From: Onstottus_B arcticum
Lineage (GTDB): Bacteria > Acidobacteriota > Blastocatellia > UBA7656
Direction of reading: 5' to 3'
NCBI GenBank assembly: GCA_038040485.1
Contig: JBBPIE010000011.1
Coordinates: 62,001 to 126,000, forward strand
Length of the DNA stretch: 64,000 bases
The translations under genes were made by a program, and so were the position numbers. The notes under the pieces were generated by a model. It saw only the letters and a program-made list of their open reading frames with translations. It did no database searches and was not told the DNA's origin. Shown here piece after piece: positions 42,400-51,500 of this stretch (position 1 is the first letter of the stretch; each line of letters begins with the position of its first letter).

Positions 42400-43557
42400 C
42401 TACGCTTTCGGAGCCAGAAGCAGTTTGACGGCTTCCTGGCTTCGCACAAGCTCGAAGCCGCGCTCGAAGTCTTCAAGCGGCACCGGCTCTCGCGAGATGA
42501 TCTTCTCGAGCCGCGCTTTCAATCCCGATTTCTCCGACGCCAGCAGATCGAGCATCGCGTACCAGGTCTCGAACATCCGGCGGCCGAAGATGCCTCGGAT
42601 CGTCACGCCCTTCCACACCGCGTACTTCCCGAAGTCGAACGACTTCAGCGGCCACGCCGGAATTCCAAGCAACAATATCTGCCCACCATTCTTTACCATC
42701 GCGCCCGCGTCGTTGTAAGCCGCTTCCGCGCCGCTCATCTCCAACACGACATCGACTCCGCCGCCTCGCTCGCTCGTGACTCGCCGGAACAACTCGTCCT
42801 TCTGTCCCGGCGAAGCAGTTTCATTCGTGTCAAAGCAGAAATCAGCTCCAAGCTCCTGCGCGGTCTCGAATCGCTTCGCAAGGCGCTCACTCCCATCTCT
42901 ACCGGAGAAGTCAGTCACGTAGATGCGAGTCGCGCCGAGCGTTCGAGCTACTGCAGTCGCCATCAGCCCTTGCGCGCCGCAGCCGAGTATCGCGACGGTC
43001 TTTCCGGCTACGTCGCCTTCCATGACGGTGTGAACGCTGTTGCCAAGCGCGTCGAGGAACGCGCCGATGCGCGGCGGGATCACCTCTCGTCCGCCAAAGC
43101 GTTCGAGGTTGATCACGTTGTCCGAAGGAAGGACGACGAACTCGGCGAACGCGCCGTCAAGGTGCACGCCTTTGACGCGAATGTTACGGCAGATGTGCCG
43201 CTGTCCGGTTCGGCATTGCTGGCAGTATCCGCAGCTTATGTGCATCTCGGCGGTTACATAGTCGCCGGGTTTGCACAGTCCCTGGTCGACGTCTTCTCCG
43301 ACTTGGGCGACTTCGCCGCAGAACTCGTGACCGATGATGATCGGCCGATAGCGCGACACGTCACCGCCGTTGTAGACCAGCATCTCGTCGCGCATGCCGG
43401 GACGGTCGAGGATGTGATAGATGCTCTGATCGGTACCGCAGATCGAGGCGGCTTCCACGCGAATCTTTACGTCGCTGTGACCGACGCGAGGTTCGGGCTC
43501 GTCGCGAACAAACTCGAGCCCGTCCTGTGTGAGACTTTGTTTTTTTAGTGCTTGCAT
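42400..43557 (-). CDS. tdh: L-threonine 3-dehydrogenase-like zinc alcohol dehydrogenase
   Basis: 385 residues. Zinc ligands and fold: 'ICGTDQSIYHIL', 'PIIIGHEFCGEVAQVG', the structural-zinc cluster 'SCGYCQQCRTGQRHICRN', and the NAD loop 'AILGCGAQGLMATAVARTLG'. 'IRGIFGRRMFETWYAMLDLL' matches the Tdh signature (GRxMFETW). It oxidises L-threonine to 2-amino-3-oxobutanoate. No kbl gene is adjacent, so its usual partner lies elsewhere. Length slightly above E. coli Tdh (341) because of an N-terminal insertion near residues 45-65. Confidence 0.82.
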   Translation of the reverse strand: MQALKKQSLTQDGLEFVRDEPEPRVGHSDVKIRVEAASICGTDQSIYHILDRPGMRDEMLVYNGGDVSRYRPIIIGHEFCGEVAQVGEDVDQGLCKPGDYVTAEMHISCGYCQQCRTGQRHICRNIRVKGVHLDGAFAEFVVLPSDNVINLERFGGREVIPPRIGAFLDALGNSVHTVMEGDVAGKTVAILGCGAQGLMATAVARTLGATRIYVTDFSGRDGSERLAKRFETAQELGADFCFDTNETASPGQKDELFRRVTSERGGGVDVVLEMSGAEAAYNDAGAMVKNGGQILLLGIPAWPLKSFDFGKYAVWKGVTIRGIFGRRMFETWYAMLDLLASEKSGLKARLEKIISREPVPLEDFERGFELVRSQEAVKLLLAPKA

Positions 43558-43679
43558 CCGTTCTCCTGTGGAAGAGCTAGAGAATCAGATTGCTGATGAT
43601 AGCTTCAAAGCAAACAACCGCCAAGACGAGCGGTACACCAGGCACTCATACCTTGTGAAGATGTAATATCAGCGTAACT

Positions 43680-43786
43680 CCGTCGAATCCGTTTAATCCG
43701 TGGTCTATTCGTCGTTAGCAAAGCAATTCCTCCGAACGCATCGACCACTGATGACACGGATTCGGCGGATTTGCACCGATTTGTGG
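43680..43786. repeat. Palindromic ATCCGTGGTCTA phrase repeat, copy 1
   Basis: GTCGAATCCGTTTAATCCG-TGGTCTA (43682-43707) faces GACCACTGATGACACGGATT plus GGATTTGCACC (43743-43780). A related copy is at 58782-58897. Confidence 0.82.
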
Positions 43787-43820
43787 CCACTTTTACGAGA
43801 GAAGTGCCCGAACCAAGCAA

Positions 43821-44912
43821 TTAGTCGTTCTCGCCGGCGAAAGAAATCGACAAGTCGCGCGCGACGCCTATCAGGTAATGATTCAGCGGCACGCACTTGA
43901 TCGACATCACACATTCCTCGAGCGGCACGGTCACGATTTCATGGTTGCGAAGCGCGACCATGTGCCCGAACTTGTCTTTGGCTATCGCGCGAACCGCAGC
44001 CGACCCATAAGCCGACGCGAGCGCGCGGTCGAGCGGAGTCGGGCGGCCTCCGCGCTGCAAGTGCCCCAGCACCACCGCGCGAGTTTCTTTACCGGTGAGT
44101 TGAGAGAGGCCCTCGCAAACGCGCTCGGCCATTCCTCCAAGCCTTCGAGCGCGGTTTGGCTCTCCCAAGTCCTGGTAGACCTGCGCGCCGCCCGCCGGGT
44201 GCGCGCCTTCGGCTACGACGACGATCGAAAAGTGTGCGCCGCTTGCGTCGCGTTGCGAGACCGTCGCCGCGGCTTTCTCGATATAGAACGGGATCTCCGG
44301 GATGAGGATCACGTCCGCGCCTCCGGCCACGCCTGCCTGAAGCGCTATCCATCCGACGTCGCGACCCATCACCTCGACGACCATCACCCGGTCGTGGCTC
44401 TCGGCTGTTGTGTGCAACCGGTCGATCGCTTGAGTGGCGAACTCCATAGCGGTGTCGAACCCGAAAGTCATATCGGTCCCGACCAGATCGTTGTCGATCG
44501 TCTTGGGCACTCCGACCACCGGCAATCCCATTTGCCAGAAGTCATATGCGGTTCGCTGAGAGCCTTCGCCGCCGATGACGATCAGCGCGTCCAACCCCAG
44601 GCGTTCGCAATTCCGAATAGCTTCCCGGTAAGCCGAGTCGTCCTTGACGCCTCCGATTTGAGTGGCGAAGTGCCCTCGGCTCACCGTGCCGAGAATCGTT
44701 CCGCCTCGAGGGAGCAAGCCTCGAACGTCGGCAGCGTCGAGCGGCCTTGTCAGCGTCTCCCCAAGCAATCCCTCGAACCCGTCTTCGATGCCGACCACTT
44801 TCCAGCCGTAGATATTAGTCGCCGTCTTGACGACTGCTCTGAGCACTGCGTTGAGTCCCGGCGCGTCTCCGCCGCCGGTCATTACTCCGATTTGTTTTAT
44901 TGGTCCCGCCAC
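43821..44912 (-). CDS. pfkA: 6-phosphofructokinase
   Basis: 363 residues. 'IGVMTGGGDAPGLNAVLRAV' (nucleotide loop), 'ALIVIGGEGSQRTAYDF', 'VGVPKTIDNDLVGTDMTFGF' (catalytic T-x-D-x-D) and 'VVEVMGRDVGWIALQAGVAG' (fructose 6-phosphate site). At the position that separates donors the sequence has Gly (GGEGS), as in ATP enzymes, but the P-x-T-I-D-N-D motif has Lys, as in PPi enzymes; this mixed G/K form is known in actinobacterial group III PFKs and is expected to use ATP. It is somewhat longer than E. coli PfkA (320). Confidence 0.92.
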   Translation of the reverse strand: MAGPIKQIGVMTGGGDAPGLNAVLRAVVKTATNIYGWKVVGIEDGFEGLLGETLTRPLDAADVRGLLPRGGTILGTVSRGHFATQIGGVKDDSAYREAIRNCERLGLDALIVIGGEGSQRTAYDFWQMGLPVVGVPKTIDNDLVGTDMTFGFDTAMEFATQAIDRLHTTAESHDRVMVVEVMGRDVGWIALQAGVAGGADVILIPEIPFYIEKAAATVSQRDASGAHFSIVVVAEGAHPAGGAQVYQDLGEPNRARRLGGMAERVCEGLSQLTGKETRAVVLGHLQRGGRPTPLDRALASAYGSAAVRAIAKDKFGHMVALRNHEIVTVPLEECVMSIKCVPLNHYLIGVARDLSISFAGEND

Positions 44913-45110
44913 ATCAACACCATCTTCATTTCTAAATCTCAGATCTCAGATTCTGGATTTGATTTACCGCTTGATTGTATCACGGTAGGTTGATGGGCAA
45001 GTTTGGAGCGAACTGTAGTGGCGTCCTCCGTGGGCGACCCTCGGTCAGGAGGTTGTCGTTCACTCCAGAAGGGGCGGTTACGGAGGGCTGCCCGTACACT
45101 TGAATGGCGC

Positions 45111-46475
45111 CTAGTTGATCTTCTTCGCCTGCGTGTCGCCGCCCTGATGCAGAATCAGGTGGGAGACTTTTCCCGAAGCCTCTTTAACAAATGTGATCCT
45201 TACGTCGGCGACTTTGAAAAAGAACTTTGTTTCAGATTCCGGGAAAAGCTCGGCCTTCTGTTGGCCGGTGGCCTGCGCCATCAAATGGCCGGCTTCATTG
45301 CTGATTGTGAGGATCAAGGCCGGTGTCAGTTGATACTTGCCGGTGTAAGCATCAAAGATCTTCGGATCAACTTTGACCTCGACAGTGGCCACCGGAATCT
45401 CATACTTCTCGCCAAGAAGAATTGCCGCGAGATCCTGGCTGATCTTGCCAGGCCCGGGCGCACCATAGTCAGCGTTGCGCAGCACGACGATGGTGACTTT
45501 TTGATCGGGGAAGCGCGCGAGGGAGGTCGAGAACCCGTTGATCCCGCCGCCGTGACTGATCATCTTGTGGTTGAACTTCGTGTCCACGCCCAAACCGTAG
45601 CCGTAATTGTTTTTGACCGGCGTCATCATCGCCTCGCCGGACTTGGGCGAAAGCAACTTCCCCGAATAGAGCGCTTCGTTCCACAAGAAGAGATCCCCGA
45701 CTGTCGAGTAGAGCGCTCCCGCCGCAAAGGGTTGCGTCATGTCGATGAACTTCGAGTTGACCGTCTTTTCTTTGGCGAGCGAATAACCGGTCGCGCGTTT
45801 CTTGAGGATCGTGTCGTGATGATCGTAGCCGGTGCTGGTCATCTTCAGCGGATCGAAGACGTTCTTTTGCAGAAAGGTCTCGTATGATTCGCCGGCGGCT
45901 TTCTCAACAACGTAACCGAGCAGGAAGTAGCCGGAGTTGCTGTAGTTCCACTTTTCCCCCGGCTTGAAGTCGAGCGGTTTATCTTTGAAGCGCGCAATCA
46001 TGTCTGGCGCCGTCACCGGCATCATCATCTTTGGGACATAGTCAAAAAAGCTTGTGAAGTTGGGAACCCCGGCGGTGTGGCTCAGCAAGTGATGAATCGT
46101 CACGTCGCTCCACGCGCTCGGGCAGTTGTCGACGTATTTGCAGATCGGGTCTTGCACGCTGAGCTTGCCACGCTCTTGCAGGAGCAGAATCGCAGCGGCT
46201 GTAAACTGTTTGGTGACCGAGCCAAGCCGGAATTTCGTCTCAGGCGTGTTGGGCGCGTCGAACTCAATATTCGCAAGCCCGTAGCCTTTGCTGAAAACCA
46301 CTTTGCCGTCGAGCGCGACGAGCACCGAGCCGGTGAATCGCCCTTGATTGATAAGGGCATTCAGGTACTCGTCAAACTTGGGAGTGAGGTCTTGCGCAGC
46401 GGTGCTCGTGACTAAGAGAAGCAACAGCGCAATCGAGGCCGCGCTTCGACGAACGGTAAAAGAGATGTTGTTCAT
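45111..46475 (-). CDS. Class C beta-lactamase-like serine hydrolase, exported
   Basis: 454 residues, signal peptide residues 1-27. The three serine-hydrolase motifs are 'RLGSVTKQFTAAAILLL' (S-x2-K), 'WNYSNSGYFLLGYVVEKAAG' (Y-x-N) and 'MISHGGGINGFSTSL' (H-x-G). The C-terminal ~110 residues add a lipocalin-like domain ('FDAYTGKYQLTP') frequent in this family (DUF3471/3825 type). Most members are esterases or D-aminopeptidases rather than antibiotic hydrolases. No neighbouring resistance genes. Confidence 0.9.
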   Translation of the reverse strand: MNNISFTVRRSAASIALLLLLVTSTAAQDLTPKFDEYLNALINQGRFTGSVLVALDGKVVFSKGYGLANIEFDAPNTPETKFRLGSVTKQFTAAAILLLQERGKLSVQDPICKYVDNCPSAWSDVTIHHLLSHTAGVPNFTSFFDYVPKMMMPVTAPDMIARFKDKPLDFKPGEKWNYSNSGYFLLGYVVEKAAGESYETFLQKNVFDPLKMTSTGYDHHDTILKKRATGYSLAKEKTVNSKFIDMTQPFAAGALYSTVGDLFLWNEALYSGKLLSPKSGEAMMTPVKNNYGYGLGVDTKFNHKMISHGGGINGFSTSLARFPDQKVTIVVLRNADYGAPGPGKISQDLAAILLGEKYEIPVATVEVKVDPKIFDAYTGKYQLTPALILTISNEAGHLMAQATGQQKAELFPESETKFFFKVADVRITFVKEASGKVSHLILHQGGDTQAKKIN

Positions 46476-46508
46476 TTTCTCGCTCGCTGGTTCATCGGAA
46501 ACTCGGTT

Positions 46509-46835
46509 TCACGACAGTTGTTCCTGCTCGCCCACAAACTGTTGAACCCTCTTGATCAGCTCCTCTGGTCTTGGTCGGCCAAGAAATGTCCCGGTAGCTG
46601 CATTGACATAAACGTCAGCCACCCGGGCCGCCATTGGTTTCGCTGCCGTGCTGAACCAGACCGGTACAAGCCAAGCGAAGCTTTCTGTGATAAACGTGGC
46701 CTCGGCCGGATAAAGCGCGTCGCCAACATTCGTCCGCAGCCATCGGCCGACGAACCGGCGTGCGGACTCGCCGTCTGGTAGCAATGGTGAGGCTTGTACT
46801 TCCGAAGAGGGTCGCGGGCTCTTTGTGTCTTCCAT
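46509..46835 (-). CDS. Small hypothetical protein
   Basis: 108 residues from the ATG at 46835 with AGGAAG upstream. No known domain was recognised. 'ATFITESFAWLVPVWFSTAA' and 'VADVYVNAATGTFLGRPRPE' suggest a small alpha/beta domain like those with a beta-strand pair and a helix. The ATG lies four bases after the S9 peptidase stop, so it is probably translated by coupling and linked in function. Longer upstream frame overlaps the peptidase and was rejected. Confidence 0.65.
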   Translation of the reverse strand: MEDTKSPRPSSEVQASPLLPDGESARRFVGRWLRTNVGDALYPAEATFITESFAWLVPVWFSTAAKPMAARVADVYVNAATGTFLGRPRPEELIKRVQQFVGEQEQLS

Positions 46836-46839
46836 CTTT

Positions 46840-48849
46840 CTACTTCTTCCTATACTTCTCAAACCAGCCGCGCAGATAGAGTATCTGCTGAAGCCGGTTC
46901 GACGGATGACGTGGCGTCGCGTTGAAGCCGTGATACTCATCGGCGAGTCTCACCATCACCGTGTCTATCTTGCGAAGCTTCAGCGCTCGATAGTACTGCT
47001 CTGTTTCCTCGATCGGTGTTCGCAAATCTATCTCGCCGGTCATGAGCATCGTCGGTGTCGTGACGTTGCCGACGTAAGTGATCGGCGAGCGCCTCAGGTG
47101 CTCAGACGGGTCCTCCCACGGGAGCTTCTTGAAGTTGTAGTACCACGACGAGCCGTCGGTCGTCCCAACGAAGCTGTACCAGTTGATCACCGGTTTCATG
47201 CACACGGCTGCCGCGAATCGCTTTGTGTGTCCCACGATCCAGGATGTGAGGACGCCGCCGCCGCTCCCGCCGGTCACGAACAGATTGCGCTCGTCGATGT
47301 AGCCTTTCTTGATCACCGTCTCGACCCCGTTCATCAAGTCGTCGTAGTCCTCGCCCGGGTAGTTGTTGTTGATCGCGTTGCCGAACTCCTGGCCATAGCC
47401 GGTCGAGCCGCGCGGGTTTGTGTACAGCACGACGTAGCCTTCGGCTGCGTGATTCTGAAACTCGAAGTTGAACCCGACGCCGTACATCGCGTGCGGCCCG
47501 CCGTGAATGTAGAGCATCAGCGGGTATTTCTTCGACGCGTCGAAGTCGGGTGGCTTCACTATCCATCCTTGGATCTTCTTGCCGCCAACCGAGTCGTACC
47601 AGATCTCCTCCACATCGCCGAGGCGCCGGTCTTCGAGCAGATCGCCGTTCACGTCGGTCAGCTTCTTGAGAACCGGCTGCTTGAGGTTGAAGACGACTAC
47701 GTCGCCGGGTTCGTTTGGACTTGTGAGAACGCCGGCCATCATTCCGTTCCGGGCCATCGACGAAACTTGAAGTTGGTGATTGCCTTGAGTGACCTGTCGC
47801 GGCGTGCCGCCCTTCACCGGCTCGAAGTAGAGATTGTCCGTTCCTTTGTCTTCCGTCGTGAAGTACAAACCGCTTCCGTCAGCCGCCCAGAGCGGACGGG
47901 CCGGCGCGCGATCGAATCCTTCGGTCAACGCCTTCTTGTTGGCGCCGCCGATGTCCATCACGTAGAGCTTCGACACGGTGTATGTGTTTTCGCTTCGATC
48001 GGAGCCAGTGTAGGCGACCTGGCGGCCGTCCGGCGAAATCACCGGCCCCTGGTCCGGGCCTCTGCGGTCTGTAAGCTGGCGAACCGTTCCGTCTTTCACC
48101 GAAACCGAGTAGATCTCGGAGTCTCCGCGCTGGTACTCGGCGTCGGGCTTGCGAATGGCGCTGAACACAATCGTCTGCGAATCGGGAGTCCATTCGGGCG
48201 ACCCGTGGTTGTAATCGCCTTCGGTCACCTGGCGCGGCGTGCCTCCGGAGTCGGTTCCGATCACGAAGATGTGCGAGTAGCCGTCCGACCGGTAGCCCTG
48301 TCCGTCGGCGCGATAGTCGAGGCGGTCGATCACTTTTGGCGGGTCAATCCACTTGGCTCCTCTGGGCGCCGGTGGAAGCTTGACCGTGAACTCGGGCTTC
48401 GACGGAACATTCATGCTGAAGGCTATTCGCTTGCCGTCGGGAGACCAGTCTAGGTTGGTGGGAGCGCGTTCGAGCCGCGTCAACTGCGTCTCTTCTCCGG
48501 TGTCCATCCATTTGACCCAAATCTGTGGGCCGGACGGCTGGCCCGATGCGAGGTAGGCGATGCGTTTGCCGTCGGGCGACCACAAAGGAGAAGAGCCCTT
48601 AAGGAGGAATCGGTTCTTGCCGCCGTCGGAGTTCATTATCCAGACATCGGTCTCGAATTTGTCGTTGATCTTATCGGTCCATCGCCGCGTGTAGACTACC
48701 TGGGACCCATCGGATGAAATCTGAGGCGTAGCGACGTACTCCCAATCCATGTAGAGATCGAGCGTCAGCTTGCCCTTGCCGTTTGCCCAGGCGCTCGCGG
48801 TCAATGCGCCAACAAGGAAAACCGCGATGAAGACATTTCGGTTTCTCAT
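46840..48849 (-). CDS. S9 family prolyl oligopeptidase-type peptidase, exported
   Basis: 669 residues from the ATG at 48849 (GGAG eight bases upstream); signal peptide to about residue 22 ('ASAWA'). The N-terminal propeller has TolB-like WD40 blades ('LWSPDGKRIAYLASGQPSGP', 'VISPDGRQVAYTGSDRSE'). The alpha/beta hydrolase carries the nucleophile in 'FVTGGSGGGVLTSWI', the Asp in 'MLMTGEIDLRTPIEE' and the His in 'DEYHGFN'. It cleaves short peptides in the periplasm. A small partner gene follows four bases downstream. Confidence 0.93.
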   Translation of the reverse strand: MRNRNVFIAVFLVGALTASAWANGKGKLTLDLYMDWEYVATPQISSDGSQVVYTRRWTDKINDKFETDVWIMNSDGGKNRFLLKGSSPLWSPDGKRIAYLASGQPSGPQIWVKWMDTGEETQLTRLERAPTNLDWSPDGKRIAFSMNVPSKPEFTVKLPPAPRGAKWIDPPKVIDRLDYRADGQGYRSDGYSHIFVIGTDSGGTPRQVTEGDYNHGSPEWTPDSQTIVFSAIRKPDAEYQRGDSEIYSVSVKDGTVRQLTDRRGPDQGPVISPDGRQVAYTGSDRSENTYTVSKLYVMDIGGANKKALTEGFDRAPARPLWAADGSGLYFTTEDKGTDNLYFEPVKGGTPRQVTQGNHQLQVSSMARNGMMAGVLTSPNEPGDVVVFNLKQPVLKKLTDVNGDLLEDRRLGDVEEIWYDSVGGKKIQGWIVKPPDFDASKKYPLMLYIHGGPHAMYGVGFNFEFQNHAAEGYVVLYTNPRGSTGYGQEFGNAINNNYPGEDYDDLMNGVETVIKKGYIDERNLFVTGGSGGGVLTSWIVGHTKRFAAAVCMKPVINWYSFVGTTDGSSWYYNFKKLPWEDPSEHLRRSPITYVGNVTTPTMLMTGEIDLRTPIEETEQYYRALKLRKIDTVMVRLADEYHGFNATPRHPSNRLQQILYLRGWFEKYRKK

Positions 48850-49391
48850 TAGAAACTCCTGCCGAAAGAGATTTGAAATCAACCCACTGGTTGCGAAGCT
48901 CACTATGTGCACGAAGAGATGCTTCTTGGTGGGGCATTCTATGTTTTTGCGATAATTCAGGTCAAGGAGACCGGTCGCATTAGCGGGCAGGCGCGAAGAT
49001 TTAGTGATTCGATGGTCGCTGGTTTTGCCGGGGGCCACAGTCAAACGGAAATACAGCGAGCTCAATGCAAAAAACCGCTTCCAGTTTCCGTCTATCTTAG
49101 TGGAGGCGATAAGAGTGTCTTTTGGTCAGCGTGTTTCAAGGAGTCGGCGGGCAGATGTAAATGGTCCGCGGCGACGATTCCAAAAGCAACCCATCCTCAC
49201 CAACGCCGAACGAGAGAGAGCCTCCGTGTAAGGATCACCTACGAGGCCTCCGCTATGGACGGCGATCATCGATCAATCCAAACGACGCCGGCGGGCGGCC
49301 CCTGGCCCGCGTACTTTTTATGCGACGTCGTTTTTTGAGCAGTCTGGTCTAACACGGCCCGGTGCATTCGCACCGGCATCACAGGAGAAAC
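48850..49391. other. 540-bp gap between divergent peptidase genes
   Basis: No convincing gene is present; reading frames here are short and lack starts. The part next to the right gene holds a hairpin CCGGTGCATTCGCACCGG (49359-49376), with a 7-bp stem, ending 15 bases before the ATG at 49392 and so overlapping the ribosome-binding region (CAGGAG). Promoters for both genes must lie in this gap; none stands out. Confidence 0.5.
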
Positions 49392-50450
49392 ATGGCTAAG
49401 TCAAAATCCAAGTCAACTAAATCAGTAGTTTTTACCGCGGCATCGGCGCAATATCTGAGCGACCTGAAAGGGGCCAAGGACAAAATGTCCGCGGAATTCC
49501 TTCAAGCGGCCCCAGTCTTAGCATTCAGCGCGAAGAACCTGGCAACGAGTACTGCGCCGGAAACCAACGTCGTCGGCGTAGGGATCGGGGAGAAAATCTC
49601 CGACGGAAAAAACACGGGCGTCATGGCGGTCAAGTTTCTGGTGCGTGTCAAGTATTCGCCCAGCGAAGTCGATAAGAAACACCAGCTTCCCAAGACAGTC
49701 AACGGGCTGCCGACCGACGTGGAACAGGTCGGCACCTTCAGAAAAGTAGGAGTTGGTGTTCCGGCGCTTCCTCCGATGCCAAACCCCAAACTGAGATTTC
49801 GCCCGGCCCGACCCGGCTGCTCGGTTGGATTCAAAGATCCGGGCAACGCCTTCATAATGGCCGGCACGTTCGGCGCGCTCGTGAAGAATAGCCAGGGCGT
49901 CTTCGTTCTCAGTAACAACCATGTGCTGGCCGACGAGAATCAGCTCCCGCTCGGCTCTCCGATCTTTCAGCCGGGACTGCTTGACGGCGGCAAGCCCCTT
50001 ACCGACCGGATTGCGACGCTCACAAAGTTCATCGAACTCAAGACCACCGGGATGAACAAGGTCGACGCCGCGATCGCCAAGGCGTTGAAGGCTAACCTGG
50101 TCTCGAACTCGATTCTTTTTATCGGGCCGCCTCAAGGAACGACGGCCGCTCTGATGGACATGGTCGTGCACAAGTTTGGCCGAACGACCAGCTATCGTGT
50201 CGGGCGAGTGACGAGCATCAACACCGACGTGTCCGTGCAGTACGACACTGGGCTCTATAAGTTTTCGGGGCAGATCATCATCAAGGGCTTGAACAGTCAG
50301 CCGTTCAGCGCAAGTGGTGACTCAGGCTCATTGATCCTCGAGCGGGCAAGCAACAAAGCTGTTGGACTGCTCTTTGCCGGATCGTCTACACACACAATCG
50401 CCAATCACATCAAGGATGTGTTGACTGCCTTCGGCGTGACGCTTGCCTGA
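49392..50450 (+). CDS. Trypsin-fold serine protease (NAL1-like), no signal peptide
   Basis: 352 residues from the ATG at 49392 (CAGGAG seven bases upstream). After a Lys/Ser-rich start ('MAKSKSKSTKS') comes a ~90-residue domain with 'NVVGVGIGEKISDGKNTGVM', then the protease domain: catalytic His in 'FVLSNNHVLADEN', Asp in 'TGMNKVDAAIAKAL', Ser in 'FSASGDSGSLILE'. The order and spacing match trypsin-like NAL1-type proteases rather than secreted trypsins. There is no export signal, so it may act in the cytosol or be exported in another way. The next gene encodes a copy of its N-terminal domain. Confidence 0.8.
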   Translation: MAKSKSKSTKSVVFTAASAQYLSDLKGAKDKMSAEFLQAAPVLAFSAKNLATSTAPETNVVGVGIGEKISDGKNTGVMAVKFLVRVKYSPSEVDKKHQLPKTVNGLPTDVEQVGTFRKVGVGVPALPPMPNPKLRFRPARPGCSVGFKDPGNAFIMAGTFGALVKNSQGVFVLSNNHVLADENQLPLGSPIFQPGLLDGGKPLTDRIATLTKFIELKTTGMNKVDAAIAKALKANLVSNSILFIGPPQGTTAALMDMVVHKFGRTTSYRVGRVTSINTDVSVQYDTGLYKFSGQIIIKGLNSQPFSASGDSGSLILERASNKAVGLLFAGSSTHTIANHIKDVLTAFGVTLA

Positions 50451-50477
50451 GAGATCGCCATTTGGAAGAATGTACGC

Positions 50478-50702
50478 ATGGCATCAGAAAAAGAAGTAAC
50501 CGCAATCAAGGACCGGGTATCTTTTCGGTTGCTTGATCTGCCCGAAGTCAGCGGTGTTGGGGTGGAGAAAGACGAAGCCGGAGGGTTCGTGCTTGCTGTC
50601 CATCTCAACACCGATGAAGCTGGAATACGCAAACGCGTTCTGGATGAGGTAAAGGGCGGTCCCGTAAGGTTCGTGGTAAGCGGGCCGTTCGAAAAGCAGT
50701 AG
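50478..50702 (+). CDS. Small protein resembling the 'GVGI' N-terminal domain of the upstream protease
   Basis: 74 residues, 27 bp after the protease stop. 'LPEVSGVGVEKDEAGGFVLA' and 'GGPVRFVVSGPFEK' align with 'NVVGVGIGEK...GVMAV' and 'GLPTDVEQVGTFRK' of the protease's domain: a strand-helix-strand unit where the 'V-x-V-x-x-x-G-x-F' ending is shared. It may bind the protease as an inhibitor or adaptor, or be a separate member of the same domain family. The co-directional 27-bp gap suggests co-expression. Confidence 0.65.
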   Translation: MASEKEVTAIKDRVSFRLLDLPEVSGVGVEKDEAGGFVLAVHLNTDEAGIRKRVLDEVKGGPVRFVVSGPFEKQ

Positions 50703-50732
50703 CGGTTTCTGACTTTCAATCGGAGAAGACTT

Positions 50733-51221
50733 CTAGTTTTTTCGAAAGACCAGGGCCAGGTCTACCTGTGCCTCAGCCTCTTCCTTAGTTTCTTCCATCA
50801 CTTCTGATATCTCGCAAACGAGCAGGCGTTTCGCCCGGTCAAGCGTGCTACGCTCGCCGAACGATAGCGAGCTGGTTTCAAGGAGCCCGTTTAGTGTTTC
50901 TACAATTTCGGCCAGATCAAATGCCGACCCAGACGAGATGAGTTTCAAGTTGTCACGAACTCGCTGCTTGCGATCCACTGCCGCTCTTGAACGCCGCTTT
51001 AGCTGATCCAGCAGCTTAGGAATCTCGGCCTTGTTTAGCAGCGGTCGGAGCCCCACTGTCCGGAGCTTCTCCACCGGGATGAATAGCTTGAGGCCGCCTT
51101 CGTTAAGAACAAGTAGCTGGTAGAACTTCATCGGTCTGTCGCCAACGGTTCGTTCGGTGATCGAGCTGATGAGGCATGGACCGTGACACGGATAATTGAC
51201 CTTGTTTCCAACTGCAAGCAT
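50733..51221 (-). CDS. CarD family transcriptional regulator
   Basis: 162 residues. 'VGNKVNYPCHGPCLISSITE' and 'YQLLVLNEGGLKLFIPVEKL' form the RNA-polymerase-interacting CarD/TRCF domain. The rest is helical with 'LDQLKRRSRAAVDRKQRVRD', matching the DNA-minor-groove-binding C-terminal domain. CarD binds RNA polymerase beta and stabilises open complexes at rRNA and stress promoters. CTGGAGG lies seven bases before the ATG. An RRM protein and a protease lie nearby, but no shared regulation is evident. Confidence 0.9.
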   Translation of the reverse strand: MLAVGNKVNYPCHGPCLISSITERTVGDRPMKFYQLLVLNEGGLKLFIPVEKLRTVGLRPLLNKAEIPKLLDQLKRRSRAAVDRKQRVRDNLKLISSGSAFDLAEIVETLNGLLETSSLSFGERSTLDRAKRLLVCEISEVMEETKEEAEAQVDLALVFRKN

Positions 51222-51248
51222 AAGGCTAACCTCCAGGTTTAATGCTCA

Positions 51249-51500
51249 ATGCTGCTGGATCAATTCCAGGAGACCAATAAGCAAGAGGCCTCGAAAAAAA
51301 TAGCTCCGGTTCCACCCAAGTTTCCTGGTCTTTGGCCGGACAGAGACATCGTCATCATAGTGGTTGGCGGTAGCCATATAGTGTCAGGCAAATACCGAAA
51401 GGCGGCCAATTCAGAATCCTTGCAGCTCATTCCACCGTTGACCGGTGACTTGAACAAGACCTTCTTTGGCCGCCGTACCGCCTCTGGATGCGATGACTAG
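51249..51500 (+). CDS. Doubtful small ORF between carD and the RRM gene
   Basis: 83 codons with an ATG at 51249 but no Shine-Dalgarno. 'DRDIVIIVVGGSHIVSGKYR' looks protein-like, but no family was recognised and the frame overlaps the end of the RRM gene by four bases. It may be non-coding. Confidence 0.25.
   Translation: MLLDQFQETNKQEASKKIAPVPPKFPGLWPDRDIVIIVVGGSHIVSGKYRKAANSESLQLIPPLTGDLNKTFFGRRTASGCDD

Noticed and set aside
42187..43548. 453-codon plus-strand frame
   Set aside because: Antisense to tdh and the Uma2 gene; its start is repeat-derived and it carries no recognisable motif.
43878..44993. 371-codon plus-strand frame
   Set aside because: Antisense to phosphofructokinase.
46825..48453. 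Long open frame of 542 codons on the plus strand
   Set aside because: It is antisense to the S9 peptidase, which has all catalytic motifs; the frame is a by-product of GC-rich codon use and has no family features.
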